A DNA stretch of 64,000 bases from contig NZ_FPAP01000007.1 of NCBI RefSeq assembly GCF_900116415.1, positions 55,169-119,168 of the forward strand, given 5' to 3'. The stretch's first letter is position 1. Each line of letters opens with the position of its first letter. Both the position numbers and the translations under genes were made by a program. Origin of the DNA: Chryseobacterium formosense. Its GTDB lineage: Bacteria > Bacteroidota > Bacteroidia > Flavobacteriales > Weeksellaceae. The notes below the pieces were generated by a model. That model saw nothing but the letters and a program-made list of their open reading frames with translations. It searched no databases and was not told the DNA's origin. Below are positions 8,310-16,079 of this stretch, in pieces.

Positions 8310-9845
8310 TTGAAAAAAAACTACGACATATTGGTTATTGGAAGCGGATTGGGAGGTCTTGTTTCGGCACTTATTCTGGCGAAACAAGGCCTGAAAGTTT
8401 GTGTTTTAGAAAAAAACAATCAATATGGCGGAAATCTTCAGACATTTTCAAGAGATAAATTAATTTTTGATACCGGAGTCCATTACATTGGTGGACTTTC
8501 ACAAGGACAAAACCTTTATCATTTTTTTTCTTACTTAGAAATTATGAATGACCTCGAACTTCAGAAAATGGATGTTGATGGTTATGATAAGATTACATTC
8601 GGGGATGATTCTACAGAATATCCTCATGCGCAAGGTTACACAAATTTTGTTGAACAACTAACACAATTTTTCCCTGATGAAAGACAGAATTTGGAAATCT
8701 ATTGTCAGGAGATTCAGGAAATATGCAATTATTTTCCGAGATATAATGTTGTAGGCAAAGATAATTATAATGAAGAAATTCTGCATTTGAATACTAAACG
8801 TTTCATAGAATCGATTACTTCGAACGAAAAATTGCAGGCTGTTTTACTGGGCTCAAATTTTCTGTATGCAGGAGATTCTGAGAATACACCATTTTACGTT
8901 CATGCTTTGACGGTAAATTCTTATATTCAAAGTTCTTATAAATGCGTAAAGGGAGGAAGCCAGATTTCAAAATTACTGATTAGAAAACTGAGAGAATACG
9001 GAGCCGAGGTTTTTAAGCATTCTGAAGTTTCAGAAATGATTTTTGATGATAAAGATATTCTAAGGGGAGTAAAAACATCTTCCGGAAAAGAATTTCATGC
9101 AAATCTTTTCATTTCAAATATTGAAATTCGGTCAATGATCCAATTAATCGGAGAAAAAAGACTGAAGAAATCGTTCGTTAATAGGGTTTTAAGTTGGCAG
9201 CCGATTTCATCTTGTTTCAGTGTGTATTTGGTTTTAAAACCGAATGAGGTTCCGAATTTTAATTATAATATTTACCATTACTCTTCGGAAGATTTAGTCT
9301 GGAACGCTTTTAAATACAAAAAAGAAAACTGGCCTGAAACTTATATGCTTTCATCGACGCCTTCGAAAAAAAATGAAGAGTTTGCAGAAAGCTTAACGGC
9401 AATTTCCTATATGAGTTTTGAGGAAGTAAAAGAATGGGAAAATACATTCAATACGATCACAGATGAACATGAAAGAGGGCAATTATACGAAAAATTTAAG
9501 CTTAAAAAAGCAGAAAAAATGATTGATGCACTGGAAAAGAAATTTCCTGACCTTAGAGCTTCGATTAAAAATATTTATACATCTTCTCCACTTTCTTATC
9601 GCGACTATATCGGAAGTTTTGAAGGAAATATGTACGGATATTCCAAAACCTCCGAAAATCCTTTAAAAACAATGGTCTCGCCACGAACGAAGATTAATAA
9701 TCTTTTTCTTACCGGTCAATCGGTCAATATGCATGGGATTCTGGGCTGTACCATTGGTGCTTTTAATACCTGCGCAGAAATTTTAGGAAAAGAATTGATG
9801 GATGAACGATTAAAACAAATGATTCATGAGAATAATGAATTCTAA
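8310..9845 (+). CDS. Phytoene-desaturase/RetSat-like FAD oxidoreductase
   Basis: 511 residues beginning at TTG; the FAD loop VIGSGLGGLVSA (GSGLGG at 11-16) follows so closely that no later start is plausible. The acidic pair LEKN after the second strand, GGNLQTFSRD, DTGVHYIGG and the C-terminal LFLTGQSVNMHGILG block match the carotenoid desaturase/retinol saturase branch of flavin amine oxidoreductases. A redox step on a conjugated polyene chain suits a pigment cluster, but the exact reaction (desaturation, isomerisation or saturation) is unknown. Its stop lies 88 bases before the start chosen for the next gene, with a REP-like repeat in the gap, so the two may be co-transcribed. Confidence 0.85.
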   Translation: MKKNYDILVIGSGLGGLVSALILAKQGLKVCVLEKNNQYGGNLQTFSRDKLIFDTGVHYIGGLSQGQNLYHFFSYLEIMNDLELQKMDVDGYDKITFGDDSTEYPHAQGYTNFVEQLTQFFPDERQNLEIYCQEIQEICNYFPRYNVVGKDNYNEEILHLNTKRFIESITSNEKLQAVLLGSNFLYAGDSENTPFYVHALTVNSYIQSSYKCVKGGSQISKLLIRKLREYGAEVFKHSEVSEMIFDDKDILRGVKTSSGKEFHANLFISNIEIRSMIQLIGEKRLKKSFVNRVLSWQPISSCFSVYLVLKPNEVPNFNYNIYHYSSEDLVWNAFKYKKENWPETYMLSSTPSKKNEEFAESLTAISYMSFEEVKEWENTFNTITDEHERGQLYEKFKLKKAEKMIDALEKKFPDLRASIKNIYTSSPLSYRDYIGSFEGNMYGYSKTSENPLKTMVSPRTKINNLFLTGQSVNMHGILGCTIGAFNTCAEILGKELMDERLKQMIHENNEF

Positions 9846-9862
9846 AAATATTTTTATCATCC

Positions 9863-9932
9863 ATAGCGAAGCGAAGCGCAATGAAGAATCTGACTTAAAA
9901 AAAATAGATTTCTCCTTTCGTCGAAAAGACAG
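9863..9932 (+). repeat. REP-like element (agcgaagcgaag type) in a leader region
   Basis: TAGCGAAGCGAAGCGCAATG followed by GAAGAATCT, an A-run and AGATTTCTCCTTTCGTCG resembles the element at 15971-16053 (AGCGAAACGAAG, then GGAATCT and AGATTCC). In the + frame it encodes HSEAKRNEES, which would artificially extend the next protein. Confidence 0.65.
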
Positions 9933-9933
9933 A

Positions 9934-11589
9934 ATGTTAATCTTTCTCAGTTTAAACCTTTGTCTCATCCTCACATCTTGTGGAATTCGAAAATCAATAG
10001 AACATCTTCCCGACGTACAAAAATATTCTTTAGAAATTCCGAAAGTTGAGAAGGTCAACGATTCTACATTTAGCTTTAACCAAAATTATTTAACGAAGAA
10101 TAAACAACAGCTTTGGGAATTGTATATCAGAGGAAATCCTCTACAGTTAGGGTATAACAATGGTGCTTTGACGCAAAATTTAATGCAGAAACAGGAAGAA
10201 ATTTTCTTTTCTAAGGTAGAAGGTTTTGTTCCTTCAAAATTCAAGCAAAACCTTTTGAGGGGATTTCTGAAATGGTACAACCGGAAAATGTATCTGAATG
10301 TAAGAAATGATTTTCAGGCTGAGTTGTATGGCTTATCTCATTATTCATCGGAAAAATATAATTTTATTGCTCCAAAATTTCAGAGGAGTATGTATTTGCA
10401 TGGCGCTCATGATATTGGTCACGCCATGCAGGATCTGATGATGGTGGGTTGTACTTCTCTTGCTGTCTGGAATGAAAATACCGAAGATGGAGATCTATTG
10501 ATTGGAAGAAATTTTGATTTTTATGTCGGTGATGATTTTGCTAAAAATAAATTGATAGAATTAGTTGAACCCGAAAATGGAATTCCTTATTTGTCGGTAA
10601 GCTGGCCCGGAATGGTTGGCGTAGTTTCTGGGATGAATAAAGAAGGAATTACGGTGACAATTAATGCTGGGAAATCGAAAATTCCCTTGACGGCGAAAAC
10701 TCCGATTTCTTTGGTGACAAGAGAGATTTTACAATATGCAAAGAATATTGATGAAGCAATTGAGATCGCCAAAAAGCGAAAAGTTTTTGTTTCTGAATCG
10801 ATTTTGGTAGGAAGTGCAAATGACAAAAAAGCGGTGATTATTGAAGTTTCGCCTAAGAATTTCGGTGTTTATGATGTTGCTAATTCGAGCAAGGTTTTTT
10901 GTACGAATCATTTTCAGTCGGATGCTTATAAAAATGATAAAAGAAATCAGAAGCATATTGTAGAAAGTCATTCTGAATACCGTTACGAAAAGCTTCAGGA
11001 GCTTTTACAGGAAGATAAAAAACTGAATCCTGAAAAAATGGCTGCGATTTTAAGAGATCAATCGGGTTTGAAAGGCGAAAAGATTGGTTACGGCAATGAA
11101 AAAGCAATTAATCAGCTTTTGGCACATCATGCAGTGATTTTTTCGCCTGAGAAGAAATTGGTATGGGTTTCGTCAAACCCATACCAATTGGGAGAATTTG
11201 TCTGTTATGATTTAAATGAAATTTTTTCAGATAAAAGATTAAAGAGTGGTGAATTCGCAAAATCAAATATGAATATTGCTAAAGATCCTTTTGTGGATTC
11301 CCAGGAGTTCGAAAATTATGAGATGTATAAATTAATGCAATCTGAAATAACAGATGCAATTGATAAAGATAATATTGTGTTGAGCGAAGATTTTACACTA
11401 GAATATCAATCTTTAAACCCAGATTATTGGTTGGGTTATTATTTAGCCGGAAAATATTATTACAAGCTTCATGATTATCAACGCGCTAAAACTGAATTTG
11501 AAAGAGCTTTGACTAAAGAAATTACAACTATTCCTGACAAAGAAAATGTTGGGAAGTATCTGAAAAAAACGTTGAAGAAGTTGAGATAA
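9934..11589 (+). CDS. C45-type Ntn-hydrolase/acyltransferase lipoprotein with C-terminal TPR
   Basis: I set the start at ATG 9934 (551 residues) because it directly opens a lipoprotein signal (MLIFLSLNL...LTSCG, lipid-modified Cys16); the frame extends 36 codons upstream but only through a REP-like repeat. MMVGCTSLAVW (Cys173) followed by GDLLIGRNFDFYVGDDF matches the N-terminal nucleophile region of the acyl-CoA:6-aminopenicillanate acyltransferase/C45 peptidase family, whose members self-cleave before Cys. About residues 480-535 form one or two TPR helices (DYWLGYYLAGKYYYKLHDY). As an envelope acyltransferase in a flexirubin locus, it is a candidate for forming the ester between the aryl polyene acid and the dialkylresorcinol; that is inference. 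A simple amidase or peptidase is the alternative. Confidence 0.75.
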   Translation: MLIFLSLNLCLILTSCGIRKSIEHLPDVQKYSLEIPKVEKVNDSTFSFNQNYLTKNKQQLWELYIRGNPLQLGYNNGALTQNLMQKQEEIFFSKVEGFVPSKFKQNLLRGFLKWYNRKMYLNVRNDFQAELYGLSHYSSEKYNFIAPKFQRSMYLHGAHDIGHAMQDLMMVGCTSLAVWNENTEDGDLLIGRNFDFYVGDDFAKNKLIELVEPENGIPYLSVSWPGMVGVVSGMNKEGITVTINAGKSKIPLTAKTPISLVTREILQYAKNIDEAIEIAKKRKVFVSESILVGSANDKKAVIIEVSPKNFGVYDVANSSKVFCTNHFQSDAYKNDKRNQKHIVESHSEYRYEKLQELLQEDKKLNPEKMAAILRDQSGLKGEKIGYGNEKAINQLLAHHAVIFSPEKKLVWVSSNPYQLGEFVCYDLNEIFSDKRLKSGEFAKSNMNIAKDPFVDSQEFENYEMYKLMQSEITDAIDKDNIVLSEDFTLEYQSLNPDYWLGYYLAGKYYYKLHDYQRAKTEFERALTKEITTIPDKENVGKYLKKTLKKLR

Positions 11590-11610
11590 TTTGTAATTAT
11601 GAGAGAAGTT

Positions 11611-11720
11611 TAGCCCTGATTGAGCGGCCTGTTTGAGCTCTTTTCTGGTTTTAGTTGCGGCGGCGAAGCCGCCGCAACTAAAACCAGAAAAAGCGAGTAG
11701 CGAAAGCAGGAAAAAGCTTC
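11611..11720 (+). ncRNA. Structured repeat element A with 24-bp perfect hairpin
   Basis: A 5' box TAGCCCTGATTGAGCGGC is followed by a perfect 24-bp hairpin (11641-11664 with 11668-11691, loop GAA) and a 3' box AGCGAAAGCAGGAAAAAGCT. The same two boxes, with a different hairpin between them, occur on the minus strand at 63917-63994. The element lies between two convergent flexirubin operons, so it could act as a terminator; the conserved flanks suggest more than that. Whether it is transcribed is unknown. Confidence 0.5.
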
Positions 11721-11772
11721 AAATAAAAATTAAATATCAGCTTTTCGACGTAGTCAATAGGCTCCAAAAAAA

Positions 11773-12945
11773 TTAATTATTCTCCGGATTCACTTTATTT
11801 AAAAACAAAAAAGTTACAATTCCCGTAATGACAGACATTGTACTTGCTAAAATCAAACTTCCGACAACGTATTGAAGAATGTTATTTTTTACGAGATCAA
11901 AATTCCATTCCTGATTGAGAAAATCACTGTTTCCAGATACAAAGGGCGAGCCGAGAAACAGAGAAGCCACGATAATAAAAGGAATGAATGGAGGCAGGCT
12001 CACATTGGAAGCGACAAAAGCAAGAACTTTATTTAGTTTGAATAAAACAGCCAGAGAAATCACCAAAAGGGTGTGGAATCCCCAAAAAGGAGAAAAACCA
12101 ATAAACACACCGAGCGCAATTGAAAAAGCTTTGATGCGGTTTGTTCCTTCACTTTCTAAAACATCTTCTTTGATGAATCTTTTAAAGCTTTTTTTTTTGA
12201 AATTATTCACGAAGTTTCGCGGAATAATATAAAGCAAAGTAATGGTCACCAGAATCGTATTCAAAATGCTGATTCGAGTAAAATCTTTGAACGGTCTGAA
12301 GTGCGAAACCCTTTCTGCGGGGTCGTACAAGACTTTTATCGGAACATTTTTTACGGGAACGTGTCGCCAGGCTGTTCGTACAATAATTTCGATTTCAAAC
12401 TCAAACTTTGGAGTAAAATATTTTATCGGAATTTTATGTAGGGGATATAAACGATAACCGGATTGGGTGTCTTCAAGCTTGATCCCGGTTTCAAACCAAA
12501 ACCAGAAATTTGAAAAACGGTTTCCGAAGCTGCTTTTTTTAGGAATTCCGTCCTGAGACATGTTGCGGTTTCCAATGAGTAAAACATCTTCATTTTCATC
12601 AACCAAAGCTTCCACAAAGACAGGAATATCATCGGGATAATGCTGTCCATCAGAATCGATGGTTATCGCATAGTCAAAACCTAATTCTTTGGCTTTTCTA
12701 AAACCTGTTTTTAAACCATTGCCTTTTCCTTTGTTTTCCGGAAGATTTAAAACGGTTATTTGAGTATAGTTTTTGAGAATTTCTGAAGTAGAATCGGTAG
12801 AACCGTCATTTACAACAATAATATTTTCGGTATAATCTAAAACACCATCAATAACTCTTTTCAGGGTCTTTTCATTGTTGTAAGTTGGAATCAAAACACA
12901 TATGTTCCTTTCGGAAATTGCGTCTTTAACTTCAGAAAGTATCAT
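11773..12945 (-). CDS. GT2 glycosyltransferase fused to DUF2062 membrane domain
   Basis: 390 residues. Residues 15-230 are a GT2 fold: VLIPTYNNE, VVNDGSTDST (about 44-53) and TIDSDGQHYPDD (about 95-106) supply the nucleotide-sugar and metal contacts. Residues about 265-390 are a DUF2062 domain with three or four membrane segments and the GFSPFWGFHT signature. This fusion is a regular member of aryl polyene/flexirubin clusters in Bacteroidota. It probably transfers a sugar or polyprenyl-phosphate-linked sugar at the inner membrane, but the acceptor is unknown. It is the last gene of the leftward arm, 4 bases after a small secreted protein gene and facing the C45 acyltransferase. Confidence 0.87.
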   Translation of the reverse strand: MILSEVKDAISERNICVLIPTYNNEKTLKRVIDGVLDYTENIIVVNDGSTDSTSEILKNYTQITVLNLPENKGKGNGLKTGFRKAKELGFDYAITIDSDGQHYPDDIPVFVEALVDENEDVLLIGNRNMSQDGIPKKSSFGNRFSNFWFWFETGIKLEDTQSGYRLYPLHKIPIKYFTPKFEFEIEIIVRTAWRHVPVKNVPIKVLYDPAERVSHFRPFKDFTRISILNTILVTITLLYIIPRNFVNNFKKKSFKRFIKEDVLESEGTNRIKAFSIALGVFIGFSPFWGFHTLLVISLAVLFKLNKVLAFVASNVSLPPFIPFIIVASLFLGSPFVSGNSDFLNQEWNFDLVKNNILQYVVGSLILASTMSVITGIVTFLFLNKVNPENN

Positions 12946-12949
12946 TCGT

Positions 12950-13435
12950 TTATTTTAATGAATTTTTTTCAGCTGCAGTCATTGTTTTAGACTGCATGGC
13001 AAATTTTCTGACATATGTTTTTAGTGCAGAATTTTGCTTAGAATAATTACTCAGGATGAAGGTTTTATCTTCTTTAAGATTTTTATTATACCCAACAATT
13101 TTCGGAATGTTTTCCTGAACACTCATTCTGATTAATCTCAACTCAACATTGTTTGGATTTGCTTTGATAACACTTTCCAAACTCGTTGCTCCCGATTTTA
13201 CAAAAGATTTTCTTTTGTTTTTTTCAGTTGTTACTTTGGCTTCCAAAATATCTGCAGCAGCTTTATAGCCAGTGATTATAGGGTCTGAAGAACTTTTTTT
13301 ATCAGCAATCTCAATAAAGTTTTTTGCACCTTCATTGGAAGAATTGGCTTTTGAATAAGCATTTCTCAAAGTTTCTAAATCCCCACCTTGGAAAAATAAA
13401 AATAACCCTGTCAAAAGAGATAATATCAGTTTCAT
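12950..13435 (-). CDS. Small secreted helical protein, flexirubin locus
   Basis: 161 residues with a short signal peptide (residues 1-17, MKLILSLLTGLFLFFQG). The mature part is Lys-, Ser- and Asn-rich and predicted mostly helical, with a heptad-like stretch around FIEIADKKSSSDPIITGYKAAADILEAK and a run of VELRLIRMSVQENIPK. I do not recognise a named domain. It is packed between the dehydratase gene (1 base gap) and the GT2-DUF2062 gene (4 bases), so it is certainly part of the same transcript. A periplasmic helper role in pigment assembly is possible but not shown by the sequence. Confidence 0.75.
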   Translation of the reverse strand: MKLILSLLTGLFLFFQGGDLETLRNAYSKANSSNEGAKNFIEIADKKSSSDPIITGYKAAADILEAKVTTEKNKRKSFVKSGATSLESVIKANPNNVELRLIRMSVQENIPKIVGYNKNLKEDKTFILSNYSKQNSALKTYVRKFAMQSKTMTAAEKNSLK

Positions 13436-13436
13436 A

Positions 13437-13811
13437 CTATATTTTTGTATAATTAACCGACATTTTTAATGCAATAGTCTCGCCAAATGAGGTTGTGTTT
13501 TTTACTTTAACTTCTGTTTCACTTTCACTAATGTTAAGTGACATCGTCAATTCAGGCGTTTCAAATGGGTTGATAATGGCCATGAATTTTACGTTTGATG
13601 CCGTTCTTAAAAATAATTTCCTGCCGATAAATTCTTCAGTAAGTTCTTTCACAATCTGCATCATACAAACACCGGGTGTTACCGGATTTCCCGGAAAATG
13701 TCCCTTGAAAATATCATGGTCTTTGTGCAGCAGAATATGGGCCGTAAAACCTCCGTTTTCTGCTTTTTCATATGATTGTAAAGTATAAAAATCTGTAAGT
13801 ATCGTTTGCAT
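13437..13811 (-). CDS. 3-hydroxyacyl-ACP dehydratase (FabZ-like hotdog)
   Basis: 124 residues. GHFPGNPVTPGVCMMQ (His38) is the FabA/FabZ active-site signature, with the catalytic His in GHFP and a central helix after it. It would dehydrate 3-hydroxyacyl-ACP to the trans-2-enoyl form, leaving a new double bond in each polyene extension cycle. There is no enoyl reductase in the locus, consistent with a conjugated polyene product. It is 3 bases from the lipoprotein gene before it and 1 base from the secreted protein gene after it. The two other hotdog proteins of this window (30602-31045 and 31172-31603) lack the GHFP motif, so this is the best candidate for the real dehydratase. Confidence 0.88.
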   Translation of the reverse strand: MQTILTDFYTLQSYEKAENGGFTAHILLHKDHDIFKGHFPGNPVTPGVCMMQIVKELTEEFIGRKLFLRTASNVKFMAIINPFETPELTMSLNISESETEVKVKNTTSFGETIALKMSVNYTKI

Positions 13812-13814
13812 TGT

Positions 13815-14462
13815 TTATTCTGTTTCTGTTTCTGTTTCAGTGATTTGAAATAGTTTTATATTGATTTTGAAATCCTTGTGCTGAATTTCAATCATTTCTG
13901 CAAAAGTAGGTTTTTTAGCCTCAAATATAAAATAGATCTTTTCCTTATTACCCTTCGTGTAAACGATTTGTTTCAGTAAGCTGTTTTCCTTATTAAAACT
14001 TAGATAATATCCTTTTTTATCGGCTTTAGAATAAAATATATTGGATAAATCATTTTCAAAACTTTCATTCACAGCATATTTTTCCTTTAAAAGCTTCTGA
14101 AAGTCATTTTTCAAAAAGTTGATGACAATTTTTTTATCCAAATCAGGAAGAACATAATTGAGCTTAAAATCGTTTTCTGAAATCTCAAAATCAATTAATT
14201 TATTTCCAAAATCAGAGGTCATGACGACCCGATGAGTTGTTGCATTAATTTTTTTTAATATTAAAATTCCGCTTACGTGATTATTGTAAATATCCATCTG
14301 ACATTTATAAACATAATCTTCATTGGAAGAAAAGTATAAATTTTCAACCGTTTTTTCGGAATTGGAAATAGGTTTTACGTCTGTTAATTGGTAGGTTTTA
14401 CAAGAAACAAACAATAAGAAAATCAGACTATAAACTGAATTCAGAAGCAGCAATCGGCGCAT
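13815..14462 (-). CDS. Lipoprotein paired with LolA-like carrier
   Basis: The start at 14462 opens a classic lipoprotein signal (MRRLLLLNSVYS, hydrophobic core, LFVSC), giving 215 residues with the lipid-modified Cys near residue 22. An upstream ATG (14501) would add 13 residues before it and looks false. The chosen start overlaps the 3' end of the LolA-like gene by 35 bases. The mature part is beta-rich with many Lys (GILILKKINATTHRVVMTSDFGN, KLIDFEISEND), of a type reminiscent of LolB-like or DUF-type outer-membrane lipoproteins. Together with the LolA-like neighbour it may receive a lipid-like pigment precursor at the outer membrane; this is inferred from the LolA-LolB analogy. Confidence 0.75.
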   Translation of the reverse strand: MRRLLLLNSVYSLIFLLFVSCKTYQLTDVKPISNSEKTVENLYFSSNEDYVYKCQMDIYNNHVSGILILKKINATTHRVVMTSDFGNKLIDFEISENDFKLNYVLPDLDKKIVINFLKNDFQKLLKEKYAVNESFENDLSNIFYSKADKKGYYLSFNKENSLLKQIVYTKGNKEKIYFIFEAKKPTFAEMIEIQHKDFKINIKLFQITETETETE

Positions 14463-15054
14463 TGATTTTAGTGTTTTTGAAAACAATATTGGTCGTATCA
14501 CCTGAAGCTTCCATCATATTGACCTGTGAAACCGTCGATTGATTCTTAGGAAAATGAAGTTCAATTTGCTTAATATATTTCAGCAATTGTGCCGATTTCG
14601 GAGTAAATTTTGCAATATTGGAATTCGCGTTTTTAAAATAACTCACAGAAAATTCAGAATCATTGAACATTTGTCCGTTCGAACTTCCGACAATCAGTTT
14701 ATTGATTTTTTCAAACGTTTTACTTTTGGCATCCACCGAAGATTTTTTCCCCTGATCGTTGATGAAAATTTTATTGTCTTTAAAAACAATGCTGTACTGA
14801 TAAGGCTTTGTGTATTTCCAAGCCAGTATATTCGGTGTTTTTAAAGACATCTTTCCGTACGTTACGATATTTTTATCCAAAAAATCCATCTTTTTGGTTT
14901 GGATAAAATCTGCCTGTAAGGTTTTTATCTCTTTTGTTTCTGAAGAAATTTTAGTTACGAATGCTTTTGACTCCGCTGTTGACATCGGTGTGTTTTGTGC
15001 AAAAACAAAACTCGAAATTAATAAAAGAGTGCTTAAAGCTATATTTTTAATCAT
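14428..15054 (-). CDS. LolA-like periplasmic lipid carrier
   Basis: 208 residues from the ATG at 15054, which starts the signal peptide MIKNIALSTLLLISSFVFAQ; a frame-open ATG 16 codons upstream has no signal character. The mature protein has the LolA pattern: an early TLQADFIQTKKMDFLDKN region, KMSLKTPNILAWKYTKPYQY and a C-terminal half with repeated beta strands. LolA carries lipoproteins across the periplasm; dedicated LolA-like proteins are a constant part of aryl polyene clusters and are thought to carry the pigment lipid. Its 3' end overlaps the lipoprotein gene, which supports a functional pair. Confidence 0.85.
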   Translation of the reverse strand: MIKNIALSTLLLISSFVFAQNTPMSTAESKAFVTKISSETKEIKTLQADFIQTKKMDFLDKNIVTYGKMSLKTPNILAWKYTKPYQYSIVFKDNKIFINDQGKKSSVDAKSKTFEKINKLIVGSSNGQMFNDSEFSVSYFKNANSNIAKFTPKSAQLLKYIKQIELHFPKNQSTVSQVNMMEASGDTTNIVFKNTKINAPIAASEFSL

Positions 15055-15139
15055 TGATGTACTTTTAAAAGTTGATTCTGATATTTTCATCACTAAGAAC
15101 ACAATAAAAGAAGACCTTACAGATTATCTTTAATGCAAT

Positions 15140-15916
15140 TTACTTGTGTGCATTGTGCAAAAGCTTTGTTCTCTTTGTGGTAAAAATATTTTCAATGGTA
15201 AATGTAGAAAATTTTTCGTGCTCCAAAAATAACAATAATTCGACTAAAACATTGTAGGTTTTTTCTGAAGTGTCATGAAGAAGTATTATACTTCCTTTCT
15301 TTAATCCTTTTGTAACTTTTCGGTAAATTTTTTTCTCATCTTCTGTAATGGTGTCGAGTGAACGAACATTCCAGCCGATGCTTTTTTTGTGAGTTTTTTT
15401 GATGGCTTTTGCAATATTCGGATTGGTGACACCAAAAGGAGGACGGTATAAATCAGTTTTTAAATTTCCTACTTTCAACATCACTTCATCACATTTTTCG
15501 ATTTCCTCAACCATTTTTGAGGCAGATAAAAATCCGGTTGTATTCGAATGAGAAAGCGTATGATTTCCAATCGTATGACCTTCTGCAATTATTCTTTGAA
15601 AAGTTTTGGGATATTTTTCGATCTGTTTTCCGATACAGAAAAAGGTAGCTTTTACATTATTTTCTTTTAGAATATCTAAAAATTTGGGAGTAAATTCGGT
15701 GGGACCGTCATCAAAAGTCAAAGCTACTTCTTTGATTTTTGTTCTTTTATGCGTAATGCTGTTGACAAAATATCCTAGTGTAATATCAAAAGAACCCCAA
15801 GCTAAAACTACAGTAAACCCAAGGAAACAGAAAAAATACACCCAAAATGTCCCTTGAAACGCGTAAATAAAAACGTTACAGAAAAGATAAAATAAGATAA
15901 ATGGATAATGTTTCAT
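15140..15916 (-). CDS. Polysaccharide deacetylase (NodB/CE4) family protein
   Basis: 258 residues. Two hydrophobic segments (about 5-20 and 25-42) tether it to the membrane, followed by a NodB domain: TFDDGP (Asp69, Asp70), the metal-binding pair His119/His123 in GNHTLSHS, and LYRPPFGV. All metal and catalytic residues seem present, so it should be an active carbohydrate-esterase 4 enzyme; the substrate is unknown. The last residues (TTKRTKLLHNAHK) are encoded by a CTTTGTG-type repeat, so the natural C-terminus may have been rewritten by repeat insertion. It lies 85 bases before the LolA-like gene and may share its transcript. Confidence 0.85.
   Translation of the reverse strand: MKHYPFILFYLFCNVFIYAFQGTFWVYFFCFLGFTVVLAWGSFDITLGYFVNSITHKRTKIKEVALTFDDGPTEFTPKFLDILKENNVKATFFCIGKQIEKYPKTFQRIIAEGHTIGNHTLSHSNTTGFLSASKMVEEIEKCDEVMLKVGNLKTDLYRPPFGVTNPNIAKAIKKTHKKSIGWNVRSLDTITEDEKKIYRKVTKGLKKGSIILLHDTSEKTYNVLVELLLFLEHEKFSTFTIENIFTTKRTKLLHNAHK
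15146..15186 (+). repeat. CTTTGTG-type intergenic repeat, overlapping a gene end
   Basis: TGTGCATTGTGCAAAAGCTT then TGTTCTCTTTGTGGTAAAA matches, in inverse orientation, the repeats at 20934-20975 and 21418-21460. It overlaps the last codons of the polysaccharide deacetylase gene. Confidence 0.65.
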
Positions 15917-15970
15917 CTTTTAATTGTTTTTGAGTTTTCTGTTGAAAATACTTATTTTTTTAGCGGTATC

Positions 15971-16053
15971 TTTGTCATTCAGAGCGAAACGAAGTGTAGC
16001 GTGGAATCTAAGCATCGTTAAAATCTATGTCGAGATTCCTACGGAATGACAAA
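15971..16053. repeat. REP-like palindromic element
   Basis: Outer arms TTTGTCATTC (15971-15980) and GAATGACAAA (16044-16053) pair perfectly, and inner arms GGAATCT (16003-16009) and AGATTCC (16033-16039) pair too. AGCGAAACGAAG in between is shared with the element at 9863. It fills the gap between the chain-length-factor gene and the deacetylase gene. Confidence 0.75.
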
Positions 16054-16079
16054 CATACTTTTAAATATATCAAGGATTG

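Noticed and set aside
9826..9933. Upstream extension of the C45 lipoprotein
   Set aside because: It translates a REP-like repeat, overlaps the previous gene's end and would bury the lipoprotein signal.
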